DNA of 64,000 nt, from positions 62,001-126,000 of IMG/VR virus record IMGVR_UViG_3300007513_000004. The stretch is one strand, 5' to 3'. The notes beneath the pieces are model-generated. The model did not search any database and had not been told where the DNA came from. It saw nothing but the letters and a program-made list of their open reading frames with translations. This document shows positions 34,678-44,399 of this stretch, in pieces (position 1 is the first letter of the stretch; every line of letters starts with the position of its first letter). The DNA is from a virus. A program made the position numbers and the translations under genes.

Positions 34678-36015
34678 CTAACTAATCTGATACCCAGCAT
34701 TCTTCAGCGCCGAGTTATGGCACATAATTCCAGGCGTTGATCCAGACAGCTCTGTCCAATCCTCTATTTCTCCACTTTCATCTGCTCCAAAAATATATGT
34801 TTCCGGACCAGACATCGGCACCTCATTGGCTGACACTACAACGTGTGTGTGACCATCCAATGGTTCGCTTAACTCATAAAGGGCAGCATCTCCTCTGAAA
34901 TTATCCAAGGTTTTTATACGCTTTGCCGTTTTGCTTTTTGACAATTGCTCTGCATCCAAAAGATTCTGCCCCCGACCATGATAGGGTTTTTCGGTCATAG
35001 TGTTTAAAGAAACACCCCTATCTGCCCAAGGCTTATCCCAAGGCTTATCGTCAGAACTTATTTGGCTTACCATTTGACTTACCATTTCATCCATTCTTCC
35101 CTCTGGATGCGATCCGGGACGAGCTTGAACATCAGACGTTGGGTCAAGATCATCTTTTAGCTGCTGTACTTCATCGCCTATTCTTTCGTCAACCTCTGCA
35201 GCAATCTCCTCAGGATCTTTGGAGCTTCCGGAGTCAGCAGCGCCTTCTCCGAGGCCATACCAATCCCAATTAGCCTCACCCTCTTCGTCGTCATCCCACG
35301 AGGGTGCATCTACTTCTTTTGTTCTTTTCGCAACCAATGTAGCCTCAAGAACTGCCGAGCCTTCCCAGACACAGCCGGAGGCCACATCCCAACCATAATA
35401 CCACATACTACTGTGCCTAAAGCTATACTGATAAGGGCAGATCTCAATGCCAGAATATTTCATAGCAACTTTTGCCCAATCAATAGTCTTCCCCCAAGAA
35501 CTATCTGGAACCGAATACTCTCTCTCAAAGGCGACAAACTCTTGCTCATTCGTTATCATAAGCATTCTGCTTTCATCAACCTTGAAAGAATAAACATAAC
35601 CACCAATCCATTGTGGCATCTCATAAGTCAGCCAGCTAATCCACTCATTTCCGCATGCATACCAAATGCCCGAAGGTTTTGGTCCCTTTTGTTGCGCAGG
35701 AAAGTTTGGAATTCTAGTCAACTCTTCTGCCGCCATAGTTATTCTGTTATTTTGATTATCCCCTATTAACTCTGTAAGCTGTGTATAATTTGCCTCTTTA
35801 TCCTTTTTTTCAGGAATATTTACCTTCAGATCTTGAGTCTCTTCTTTCAGCTTCGCTAGTTCTTCCGGAATCCTTCTTGCCATTCCTAATTTATCAAAGT
35901 GGTATGCCAACTTATCGCAGACATCAGCCTCTCTAATCATTCCTTTTTGATCAAACTTATTAGACAGATCTATCAACTCATTGATATTTAATTTTGAAAT
36001 GGCAGCTTTATCCAT
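34678..36015 (-). CDS. Tagged protein with WYY/WDVASGC domain (445 aa)
   Basis: A tag copy occupies residues 11-40 (INELIDLSNKFDQKGMIREA), and a partial second copy follows (YHFDKLGMARRI). Residues about 112-235 form a conserved-looking Trp-rich domain: GIWYACGNEWISWLTYEMPQ, DWAKVAMKYSGIEICPYQYS and WYYGWDVASGCVWEG. I have a weak impression of an ADP-ribosyltransferase- or RES-like phage family for this type of motif, but cannot confirm it. The C-terminal 150 residues hold an acidic linker and a small mixed domain. AAGGAG precedes the ATG. Confidence 0.65.
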   Translation of the reverse strand: MDKAAISKLNINELIDLSNKFDQKGMIREADVCDKLAYHFDKLGMARRIPEELAKLKEETQDLKVNIPEKKDKEANYTQLTELIGDNQNNRITMAAEELTRIPNFPAQQKGPKPSGIWYACGNEWISWLTYEMPQWIGGYVYSFKVDESRMLMITNEQEFVAFEREYSVPDSSWGKTIDWAKVAMKYSGIEICPYQYSFRHSSMWYYGWDVASGCVWEGSAVLEATLVAKRTKEVDAPSWDDDEEGEANWDWYGLGEGAADSGSSKDPEEIAAEVDERIGDEVQQLKDDLDPTSDVQARPGSHPEGRMDEMVSQMVSQISSDDKPWDKPWADRGVSLNTMTEKPYHGRGQNLLDAEQLSKSKTAKRIKTLDNFRGDAALYELSEPLDGHTHVVVSANEVPMSGPETYIFGADESGEIEDWTELSGSTPGIMCHNSALKNAGYQIS

Positions 36016-36056
36016 AAGATACTCCTTGGTATAAGTAAATAAATAATTAGTAACTA

Positions 36057-39000
36057 TTATTCTCTAATAAAATTTATGATTCTTAAGAAAGAAAGCTTTC
36101 TTAATTCTCTTTTTCTGTCAAAATTATGTGAAGACGTTTTTACAATCATTTCGTTCATAAGCAGCAACAACCTGCTGGCTCGGGAAAGCTTTCCAAGCTC
36201 TCGCATTATTGGTCCAAATGTTGAATTAAATCTTTTCTTTGGAACTATTTTGGTTTTGATCTCTGAGTTCAAATACCTCATAATACTAACCGGATCATAA
36301 AAATCCGGAACATCAATACCCGAAAGCTCTGCTTGAACTACCCCAGATAGCTCCTTAAGTTTTTCAATCTTTTCAGGTGTCGGATTCCATGTGGAATCTT
36401 TTTTGACGGGCGCTATATTAGTCTTGTTTTGTGCCGGAGTTAAACTAAAGTCATATTGATCATTTTGGCCCGAAAGTTTTTGCGCCGCTGATCGCAAAAC
36501 CGCAATAGATTCATCATTTGCAGGAACCTCATATACAGTCTCCAAATGTTTTTCGTCATACCCCGCAGTGCCTATTTTATTGGAAACATAAAGATCTTTA
36601 TCAATGCTTCTCGATGTAGCTACCAACTCCGGTATATTCTTATATAGTTTTGTGGCTTTTTCTACATTTTGTATACTAGCATAAAATGGAGCATTCTTTA
36701 ATATATAAATATATTTATGGTCTAATTTTTTTGCAACCTCAATTGTATTAATAATAACAAGATATGGATAAACTTTTGATATTATATCAAAATGCTTTCT
36801 TGCATCCTTAGCCTGTGGGGAAGCCTCCAAAGGAAAATGCTCTTCGGGATCAAAATCATTAATTACATGTTCTTTGAAAAATACATTTATAATTGTTTTC
36901 TCCAATTCTTCCCCGCCAGTTCTAAAATGCTCATCGCCATGTACTTCCCGATAATTAGATATATGATCGTTCCACTGTTCAGAAAAGTTAGATTTTTCCA
37001 ACCAAGCCTTTGCTGCATCTACGTCTAAATGCTGCAAAATCATATTATTTAACTGGGTATACTCTTTGCCTGTAACCCCACCATCGTCATCTCGTAGGTT
37101 TCCAAGAAATATTCTATCATAGACTACTGGATAATCGCTTTGGTATTGTTCAATGACCAGCGTTTCTTCCGGAAAGTCCTCCGGACCCTCTTCGCCTTCT
37201 TTCGTTTTCTTTTGCAAATTTATTATTGGTCTAAAAATATCTGCCAGTATCTTGACTAGCCACTCAGGCTGATTTGCTACCTTCCATGCCTTTATAACAT
37301 CAAAATTCTTTAAAACTATATAAATCAAACCTCCAATTTTATAGTCTGGTACGCCAATCTCTCTGTCTATCATTTTAACAATATAGCTTATATCGTTATC
37401 TGCAAGCCCCGCCTCCACAGGCTCATACCCCATTGGGTTTTCCATGCTTCCAACTATTGGAGCTTGTAATAGTCTATGAAAAGTATCTGTTGCAGCTTCA
37501 TCTGCCAAGTAATCTTTTACGCCCTTTTCTTTTAAGATATTTAAAATTTCTTCATTTTTATCGTCCTTTGATAGCTGCCAAAAATATTGCTTTAAATCCT
37601 CAACAGCCTCTAAGATTTTTAAATTGCTAGAATGATCAGTGGTGGAGATATCTCCCTCGTGTTTACTTATAGACCCATGCACTGTAGCCAATGCCCAAGC
37701 AGACGTAAACCCACTTGCTCCAACATTTGTATGTTGAACTCCATCTCCGGCATGAATTAACTTTTTATTTATATTATAAAGAAGATCGGTTGGATTTGTA
37801 TTATTTTGAGATATAGTAAATCTTTCATGACCCTCCCACTCATCTGGTCGCTGATCATCTTGATACATAGACCTATTTATTTTTATATGATTTGGCAAAT
37901 CGCCTCTTACCAAAGAGCTGGCTGCTCCATTAAAATGGTTTAAGGCTTCTTCTTTATTTTCTATTTGTCTTAATGAAGATATATTTTTGTATTTTATATC
38001 TGGATATAATTTAGATACTTCGTATTTATCAAAATTTGCAGAATCTATGAGTGCAAAATTTTCTGCAACTTTTTTAATAAATTCTGGAAATTTATCCTTT
38101 AAAGAATAATCATTAGAATCCTTCATATATTTAAAAAGTTTTGCCGCGCTCAATGGGGGGCTCCCGGCAGATGTTTCCAAATAATTTGAATCTATTCCTG
38201 CATTTTTTCCATATATAAATCTTTTTAATAAATATTCTTCATCTTCTAGAGATAATTCTACATTATAATTCTTTATAACATTATAAAAGCTATATATCTT
38301 TCCGCTCTTAAGAAGCGCCTCTAGAGCCGTCTCTATAAACTCTGGATATAAATTTGCTATCAATAGATTTTTATCATGCTCGTGCTCTTTCTCCTCTATC
38401 TTAGCCTTAAGCTCTTCGTCCTGAAGGCCTTCGCTAAACTGTTCATTAATCATTATGTGATAATAAGAATTACTCTCTCCACTTAATTGTCTTGTAAAAA
38501 AGAATAACGGATCTTTTTCGGCCAAGCTATAAGCAAATGATGATATTATTTCATCAACTTTGTTTTCATCACCATCATCAGATGCGCCCCTCAATATACT
38601 GGGTAAGTTATTTCTGAAAAAACTATCCGGCTTATCGGCCTTTTCCAAATCTACCCTTTTTTGTTTATTTAAAAATGCCAATAAAGCTTTGGGATATTTT
38701 GCAGCAATTCCTTCTTCTGTAGATCTGCCAAGGTCTTCAAGGAAGGCCATGATGGCCATTGCGCTTTTTTCGCCCTCTGAATCTAAATCATCAAGATGCC
38801 ATTTAAAATAATCAAACAGTCTTTCTGCCCTCTTCATACGTATAACAACGCCCGACTCAAGATGCGAACTGGCTTGGGACTTGTACTTAGATAACGCAAC
38901 CTCTATAAACTCTGGGAATTTCGTATGAAAGTCTTTTGTGAAATATTCCAAAGGTTTAAATTCAATATATTTTAACAGATTATTTCTTGCAACTTCTGGA

Positions 39001-40409
39001 AAGTGATCATGCAACCTAGAGCTAGATTCAAAAAATTGTTTAATATTATTTCTTGCATAAAATTCTGCCAGCTGCTTTACCATAGGATGATCTATATATT
39101 CTTCAAATCTTCCCGTTACGTCGATGCCATAGGCGGCTCTTATTCCAAATAATTTTTCTACAATATCCTTAAAGCGCCCAGACTTATCGGGATCTGGATC
39201 ATAATCTGGATCTGCAAAAGCAGCTCTAAGGCTGCCAGCCTCTTCAAGCAGCTTGTTCATAGCATAATCTCTTATTGATTTACCGCTTACTTCTTGCTGA
39301 ATCCCAACTGCCTCCATGGCGTCAGACCATACATCCGATGTTAAAAAGTATTCAGAACCAGAACCATGCGCTCCAGCTTCAGAAGGATCTTTGTTCATCT
39401 GACTGTCTATGGCGTTCGCTATGTTCTCTCTATGGTTTATGCTTTCATTATAAAATACTTCTGGCCTATCTTTACCTTTAAAGTACATTGCATGAAAATA
39501 TGAAGCAGGATCTTCTTTGGCTAAGGCGCTAATGGCTATATTAAAAGCTTCAGCATCATACGCGACAGTTCTTGATTCTACGAATCTCTTTGGATCTTTT
39601 TTTGCCCACCCCCTAAGCGCATTTATCGTCTCTTCCGGATATGCTTCTATATATTTTCCAGCCCCTCCCCCTCCTGAGCCAACCCAATCAATAGAAGATT
39701 GCATGAATGGCCTTGCTGCCTCCGGATTGCTCCTCCATCCATCATGCTCCATGAGTATATTGTAAGCTGTGGATCCATATTTCGGCTCTTTACCTTCCAG
39801 TCCATCAATTATATCTCCAATTATGGCTCGCTCTTCCTCCGGAAAGCTAATTTCATTTACCATTTCCGATTCAGCATCTGTCTTTCCTTTGCTTCTTTTT
39901 TTGAGATAAAAATAATTGGACGGCGTTGCTTTTAACAAAGAAAGCATAAGCGGCTCAAGGGCTTCAGGGTTTGTTTTGTGAAAATTATGTCCAAAATAAT
40001 TAAACGTATCGCCGGAATTAATTAAAATATTTACTATATCCTGTGCAACCTCTGGAACCTTTTCATTAATTTTATATTTAAGGATCGTATACAAAGCAGA
40101 GCCGTTGGGACTCTCTTCTCGTAATTTCAAAAGCCTTTTGGCTGCGGCCAGACCAAGATCCGGATATAGCTGATAAGCAGGAGTTCCACCAGACATAGGG
40201 TTTGTAAAAAATGTCCCCAATGTATAAACGCTTCCTGGATCATAGCCTCCTATGTCTATAGGAGAATTTGGATCAAGCTTTGCTTCGGCCCACTCACGAG
40301 TCCAATCCTCGGCAAACTTTCTTAATATATTAAGGCCCGATACATCGATATTACTTTTAAAAAGAATATCGAGCATTTTCTTTGATCTATTGTTAATAGA
40401 GTGAGACAT
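36057..40409 (-). CDS. Giant helical-repeat protein (1450 aa)
   Basis: This is the largest ORF in the window. It consists of degenerate helical repeats marked by YPDLGLAAAKRL, VPEVAQDIV, FPEFIEVALSKY, YPEFIETALEAL, FPEFIKKVAENF and YPDIKY, spaced about 40-60 residues, suggesting a HEAT/ARM-like solenoid. A divergent region lies at about 860-960 (HERFTISQNNTNPTDLLYNI, then GASGFTSAWALATVHG). A C-terminal run NFDRKRELRKLSFLRIINFI mirrors the end of the 893-aa protein. It shares the repeat style with the 1185-aa protein at 13935. No enzymatic motif is seen; it may be a structural, scaffold or virion-internal protein. Confidence 0.7.
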   Translation of the reverse strand: MSHSINNRSKKMLDILFKSNIDVSGLNILRKFAEDWTREWAEAKLDPNSPIDIGGYDPGSVYTLGTFFTNPMSGGTPAYQLYPDLGLAAAKRLLKLREESPNGSALYTILKYKINEKVPEVAQDIVNILINSGDTFNYFGHNFHKTNPEALEPLMLSLLKATPSNYFYLKKRSKGKTDAESEMVNEISFPEEERAIIGDIIDGLEGKEPKYGSTAYNILMEHDGWRSNPEAARPFMQSSIDWVGSGGGGAGKYIEAYPEETINALRGWAKKDPKRFVESRTVAYDAEAFNIAISALAKEDPASYFHAMYFKGKDRPEVFYNESINHRENIANAIDSQMNKDPSEAGAHGSGSEYFLTSDVWSDAMEAVGIQQEVSGKSIRDYAMNKLLEEAGSLRAAFADPDYDPDPDKSGRFKDIVEKLFGIRAAYGIDVTGRFEEYIDHPMVKQLAEFYARNNIKQFFESSSRLHDHFPEVARNNLLKYIEFKPLEYFTKDFHTKFPEFIEVALSKYKSQASSHLESGVVIRMKRAERLFDYFKWHLDDLDSEGEKSAMAIMAFLEDLGRSTEEGIAAKYPKALLAFLNKQKRVDLEKADKPDSFFRNNLPSILRGASDDGDENKVDEIISSFAYSLAEKDPLFFFTRQLSGESNSYYHIMINEQFSEGLQDEELKAKIEEKEHEHDKNLLIANLYPEFIETALEALLKSGKIYSFYNVIKNYNVELSLEDEEYLLKRFIYGKNAGIDSNYLETSAGSPPLSAAKLFKYMKDSNDYSLKDKFPEFIKKVAENFALIDSANFDKYEVSKLYPDIKYKNISSLRQIENKEEALNHFNGAASSLVRGDLPNHIKINRSMYQDDQRPDEWEGHERFTISQNNTNPTDLLYNINKKLIHAGDGVQHTNVGASGFTSAWALATVHGSISKHEGDISTTDHSSNLKILEAVEDLKQYFWQLSKDDKNEEILNILKEKGVKDYLADEAATDTFHRLLQAPIVGSMENPMGYEPVEAGLADNDISYIVKMIDREIGVPDYKIGGLIYIVLKNFDVIKAWKVANQPEWLVKILADIFRPIINLQKKTKEGEEGPEDFPEETLVIEQYQSDYPVVYDRIFLGNLRDDDGGVTGKEYTQLNNMILQHLDVDAAKAWLEKSNFSEQWNDHISNYREVHGDEHFRTGGEELEKTIINVFFKEHVINDFDPEEHFPLEASPQAKDARKHFDIISKVYPYLVIINTIEVAKKLDHKYIYILKNAPFYASIQNVEKATKLYKNIPELVATSRSIDKDLYVSNKIGTAGYDEKHLETVYEVPANDESIAVLRSAAQKLSGQNDQYDFSLTPAQNKTNIAPVKKDSTWNPTPEKIEKLKELSGVVQAELSGIDVPDFYDPVSIMRYLNSEIKTKIVPKKRFNSTFGPIMRELGKLSRASRLLLLMNEMIVKTSSHNFDRKRELRKLSFLRIINFIRE

Positions 40410-40505
40410 TAAACAAACCTATTTACCTTCTAACTACGTTTGAAAATTAGTAAGGTTACTTAAATAGGGATTATACTTTTTAAAAGTACAAATAAAGTTA
40501 TAATG

Positions 40506-41147
40506 TTATAAGGTAACGCCTCTATACAAACTAAACTCTACAATAGGCTGACAACTAAGGGTAGCAGCTCCGCTATTACTGGCCGTCACGTCTACGCTGA
40601 TAATAAAGGCTATCCATTCAGCCATTGTAGTAGGCACTCTAAGGCTTATCTGCCTCTCAACTGGAGCTTGAGTAGCACCGCTTGAGGGTACAGGATCGAA
40701 TGCGCCTATCTGTATGTCTTTAATTAAAACAGAATATTTAGCAACATCAACAGATCCTACAAATGGTGTTACCACCTCCTCTAAGAAAAGCGGAGACCAA
40801 TGCTTTGATTCCGGATTTGCAAAAGTAGGCGGAAGCTCTACGAAATCAACCATATTAGAATATATAACTTTAATCTCTAAATCCTGAGCAAGCACAATCG
40901 GGCTTGAAGCAAAGTAACCGCCCCAAGCAGATGCATCTCCAAAATTATCTAAACAAGTTATGTTCAAAACTACTTCATCAAACTCGCTTACATTAATGGG
41001 TGCTGTTGTAGAATAATCACCAACCCCCCATCCTGCTGCTGCGTTTCCGGGAGAGCCTATTGTCATTGATCCATGAGTATTGTCAAACTTTTGTACAGGC
41101 ACTTTTATACCAGCAGCGCTACCTCTGCTGCTTGGAATTCGACTCAT
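40506..41147 (-). CDS. Beta-rich virion protein (213 aa)
   Basis: All-beta sequence rich in Gly, Ser, Val and Ala with no signal peptide, resembling virion or tail structural proteins. Its start overlaps the end of the next virion gene by 4 bp (41144-41147), so the pair is translationally coupled. Specific role unknown. Confidence 0.6.
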   Translation of the reverse strand: MSRIPSSRGSAAGIKVPVQKFDNTHGSMTIGSPGNAAAGWGVGDYSTTAPINVSEFDEVVLNITCLDNFGDASAWGGYFASSPIVLAQDLEIKVIYSNMVDFVELPPTFANPESKHWSPLFLEEVVTPFVGSVDVAKYSVLIKDIQIGAFDPVPSSGATQAPVERQISLRVPTTMAEWIAFIISVDVTASNSGAATLSCQPIVEFSLYRGVTL

Positions 41148-41887
41148 CTAAACCTCCTTGCGGTTATCCTTATTCTCAAAATCGACCTTCCACCAGTGGC
41201 GGGTCCGCCAATAGCTGGATGCCAAAGTTTCCAAACAATGCCCATCCCAAGATCTCCGGTATTATGAGGGTCTGAACCGCGAACATACGGAATTGGCGTA
41301 GAAAAATTTTCTTGAAAGAATGGAGTACGAGTCCCGGCGACCGCCACACCTGCTGCGCCCGGGGTGACAGATTCTGAAAATCCAGGATATAATGTATCCG
41401 ATTCATAAAAAAGATCTGTAGGCATTGGGCCATGGAAAGGGTCTGGATAATCTAAAACTTCTTCGGGCGACAACGGGGGAGAGGCCTCTCCTATAACATT
41501 AAAATTAAATTTCCCAATAAATATTTTCATATGCTTAAAAGAACTTTCTGTAACACTTCCAGACAAAATTCCTCCCGAAGGAGGGTTCGTATGTATGTCT
41601 CCAAGCCAAGCCATTATAGACAATAACTCGCCTTCATTTCCAAGATTTTCCAAATCAAAGTTTAAAGGCCTAGCGGGTCCACCCGAGCCTACGGCAGGAA
41701 ATGAATAATCCAGGTCTCTAAGCCATCCCTGGTTTGGATACGGAGCAAGGTCATGCAACGCTCCCCACCCTGAGATTGGGCCTACAGAGCTATTATAATC
41801 GGTAAGCTTATGTCCTGCACCACCAGGTGAATAATTCGTGTCTATAAAAAACTCTTGCATAACTATTGGCGGAAAATTAAGGTTCAT
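41144..41887 (-). CDS. Beta-rich virion protein (247 aa)
   Basis: Gly/Pro-rich protein with many aromatic residues and no signal peptide (MNLNFPPIVMQEFFIDTNYS). The C-terminus ends in beta strands (RSILRIRITARRF). It is translationally coupled to the 213-aa virion gene. Likely a structural component such as a tail or neck protein; unproven. Confidence 0.6.
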   Translation of the reverse strand: MNLNFPPIVMQEFFIDTNYSPGGAGHKLTDYNSSVGPISGWGALHDLAPYPNQGWLRDLDYSFPAVGSGGPARPLNFDLENLGNEGELLSIMAWLGDIHTNPPSGGILSGSVTESSFKHMKIFIGKFNFNVIGEASPPLSPEEVLDYPDPFHGPMPTDLFYESDTLYPGFSESVTPGAAGVAVAGTRTPFFQENFSTPIPYVRGSDPHNTGDLGMGIVWKLWHPAIGGPATGGRSILRIRITARRFR

Positions 41888-41952
41888 TGTATCTCCAAGC
41901 TAACAATATTCATAATATTATTAGAAATTACTTCGTTCATCTAAATGTATGA

Positions 41953-42558
41953 TTATAACCATATGACATCTTTAAAATTCCACATAGGTTTAAAAAAATT
42001 TTCAATTTTCTTTTTATCATCATCTGTAATAACCCCATCGGGTGCTAGAACTATCTTATCATTACCCTTTGGAGCAGGCTTGCCCTCCGGTCGAGAAGGT
42101 GACTTCGTTTTTTCTCGCCACTCTTCATCACTATCATTAACAGGAACATACCCAACGGCAATAAGGTTATGGCCCTGCGGAATATGCTTCACATCTTCTT
42201 CTTCGTCTTCTGGATCCACAGTAGTTTTGGCGCTTGGTACGATTATAACATCCCAGCCCATATCGTCAGCAGGATTATTTACCTCTGTAAACTCTCCATA
42301 GTGAAAAGGCATCTTCTTGCGAAGTTTTTGTCCAAACCTTTTTTTGCTGCCCTTTGGATTGTCTAGAAATATAAATTTACCCGGATTTTCATCCAGGTAT
42401 TCCAAAACACTATCAATGCCCTCTACGTCTATCTCCTCGGTAGGATAATCTATTCCGGGCATAGAGCATATTTTTATAATGCGTTTTATTTTAAGTGCAT
42501 CATTAGAAAGGCCAAGTTTCTTAAGCTGTTTAACAAGAAGCTTTAACCTTGAAATCAC
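41953..42558 (-). CDS. Tagged basic/acidic ORFan (201 aa)
   Basis: Residues 3-30 are a tag copy (SRLKLLVKQLKKLGLSNDAL followed by KIKRIIKI). The following 150 residues contain a PGKFIFLDNPKGSKKRFGQK stretch and a strand VIIVPSAKTT before the acidic turn DPEDEEEDV. No known domain is recognised. Its start overlaps the end of the M15 peptidase gene by 4 bp. Confidence 0.7.
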   Translation of the reverse strand: MISRLKLLVKQLKKLGLSNDALKIKRIIKICSMPGIDYPTEEIDVEGIDSVLEYLDENPGKFIFLDNPKGSKKRFGQKLRKKMPFHYGEFTEVNNPADDMGWDVIIVPSAKTTVDPEDEEEDVKHIPQGHNLIAVGYVPVNDSDEEWREKTKSPSRPEGKPAPKGNDKIVLAPDGVITDDDKKKIENFFKPMWNFKDVIWL

Positions 42559-44012
42559 TTTCTAAATCTCCGCATCTTGCCGCTTGGAATGCCGCCGGGC
42601 GTTAATGATTTTACTGTAACATGAAAATGATCTGTCTCTCTAAGAATATCAACTGTAGCCATCTTTTGAGCTTCAAACAAAACCTCTTTGATATTACTCC
42701 CAAGCCTAATATCAAGAGACTTGCCTCCCCTATGACCAGTTTTGGGCCAAGATTCTGCAATTACTTTTTCTGCAGCTTTTCTTTTACCCTCTGCCTCTGC
42801 AGACCCCGAAAAAATAGATACAATCTCACTAATTCTTGGAAACTTTCTATATAGACTTGAAAGATACTTGTTAGCCCTGTTGCTGCCTACCCCTCTTCTT
42901 TTGTAATTGTTATACATAATCCTTGCTTGATCATAAGGGCCTCTATAAGCGCTTGTTATTTTAACCTTTGCATTCATTTGACTGGCAGCATTATTAATTA
43001 TCTTCAGAAGCTCATGCAACATAGGAGAGCCTCCATCAACATCTACCCGGCTGCTTGTAAACTGTACATGAGTTAAGCTATCAGATAATTCGGATGAACA
43101 ATTTGGAGAACAACTTCTTTGCCACTCTCGACCCCCAAGCCTCTCCTGCCTCTGCATCCTTCGATGTTCTCGCCTAGATTCTACAGGAAATGGTTTGGGA
43201 TTTGAAATAAGAGTAGATAGCGTTGCCTTATCAACAATGCCGGTTGTTGGCAATTTATTTTCCTGCTGAAACCTAACAACCGCATCTGCCGTTATATCTC
43301 CAAACTTTCCATCAACACCGTAGCTTCCCAGGTTATATCCTAACCCTTCGAGTCTTTGTTGAATATAAGCTACTTGATCACGATTTTCATGATCCTTTGT
43401 TATATTAAGGTTTGGATCGATATCCATGGTTTCTTTTACTACAGTAGGATCTTTTCTCTCAAAAACCTCTGAAGACTTTAAATATTCACTGTTGTATTTT
43501 GATGATTTTTCAACTAAATCTTGAATAAAAAATTTAAAATACGCTGGATCTTCCTCTTTGTTGTTAATAACTGTTTCTATTTCTAATTTTATTGCATTTG
43601 AACTAAAGTTTTTATCTTGCAATTTATCACTAGATAATATTCTTAAAATTTCATAAGAAGTTTCTGGTCCTACTTTGGATCGAAACTCTCTAATAGATAC
43701 TGTCAAATCAGATGCTGCAACATTAAGATTTGCAACTTTATAAAGACCGCCAATACTATCGGCTCTATCCTTCGAGCCCAAAGAACCTATATTTGTGTCG
43801 GCATTCATACTATAGCCCATTTCTATAAGTTTTTTTTCAACGATAGGCGAAGGCGTGGCAGCTAGAACCCACCTTCTTCTTTCTTCATCCGAACGTAATT
43901 CGTCCAAAGAGGTCAAACCCATGTCTGCCATCATAGTTTCCAAATACTTTCTTCTTTCAGATTTTCTTGGATTTCCGAAGTCTTTTATTATTTTGAATTT
44001 TCTTTTGGGCAT
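42555..44012 (-). CDS. PG-binding and M15-type (VanY-like) peptidase (485 aa)
   Basis: PG_binding_1 domain at about 213-270 (YIQQRLEGLGYNLGSYGVDG and DAVVRFQQENKLPTTGIVD). M15-like peptidase at about 305-470: ITSAYRG, zinc ligands in GHRGGKSLD (H427, D434) and ETDHFHV (E459, H462, H464). It would cleave the D-Ala or cross-link peptide of peptidoglycan, as an endolysin or virion-borne wall hydrolase. The first 26 codons overlap the upstream gene by 56 bp; starting at M27 (43934, preceded by a GGAA site) would avoid this. It is the second wall hydrolase in the window, of a different class from the GH24 fusion. Confidence 0.8.
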   Translation of the reverse strand: MPKRKFKIIKDFGNPRKSERRKYLETMMADMGLTSLDELRSDEERRRWVLAATPSPIVEKKLIEMGYSMNADTNIGSLGSKDRADSIGGLYKVANLNVAASDLTVSIREFRSKVGPETSYEILRILSSDKLQDKNFSSNAIKLEIETVINNKEEDPAYFKFFIQDLVEKSSKYNSEYLKSSEVFERKDPTVVKETMDIDPNLNITKDHENRDQVAYIQQRLEGLGYNLGSYGVDGKFGDITADAVVRFQQENKLPTTGIVDKATLSTLISNPKPFPVESRREHRRMQRQERLGGREWQRSCSPNCSSELSDSLTHVQFTSSRVDVDGGSPMLHELLKIINNAASQMNAKVKITSAYRGPYDQARIMYNNYKRRGVGSNRANKYLSSLYRKFPRISEIVSIFSGSAEAEGKRKAAEKVIAESWPKTGHRGGKSLDIRLGSNIKEVLFEAQKMATVDILRETDHFHVTVKSLTPGGIPSGKMRRFRK

Positions 44013-44289
44013 CTCTATCTTTCTTCTCGATTTTTCTTAACCAGTCAATTATATTTCTAAATATCTTATTACATAAATTATCATTATTATCATTTAAATT
44101 AGCTGTTCTTCTATATCTTTTAAACTCATCTAATATATGTCTAATTTCGTTTCTGAGCCTCAAAACCTCTTTGCCTCTTCTTCTCGGATCTTCTATATCA
44201 AATGCGGCTCTCCATCTCTTGTCCAATGCAAACAAGGCCAGCTGCAAATCTCTTTCTGTTTTGATTTTTGATAATTCTATTTTTTTCAT
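43957..44289 (-). CDS. Highly basic helical protein (110 aa)
   Basis: Arg/Lys-rich helical protein (LDKRWRAAFDIEDPRRRGKE, then KIQNNKRLRKSKKI). The basic charge suggests nucleic-acid binding. Its 3' end overlaps the M15 peptidase gene by up to 56 bp if that gene begins at 44012. It is divergent from the YkuK-like gene. No family recognised. Confidence 0.55.
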   Translation of the reverse strand: MKKIELSKIKTERDLQLALFALDKRWRAAFDIEDPRRRGKEVLRLRNEIRHILDEFKRYRRTANLNDNNDNLCNKIFRNIIDWLRKIEKKDRDAQKKIQNNKRLRKSKKI

Positions 44290-44399
44290 TACAGACTCGC
44301 TTATTGTTTATGCTGAACATTTAAAAACTATAGATCCTCACCAATTATTAATATAATATTACCTGATGTAGCCAGTATAATCTTTCTAAAGAGGGTCGC
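44290..44399. promoter_or_regulatory. Divergent region with candidate promoter
   Basis: On plus, TATAAT at 44376-44381 lies 18 bp before ATG 44400, with GAGGG at 44391-44395 as ribosome site. This would give a leader of about 12 nt. No clear -35 element is seen. Nothing convincing is seen on minus. Confidence 0.35.
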
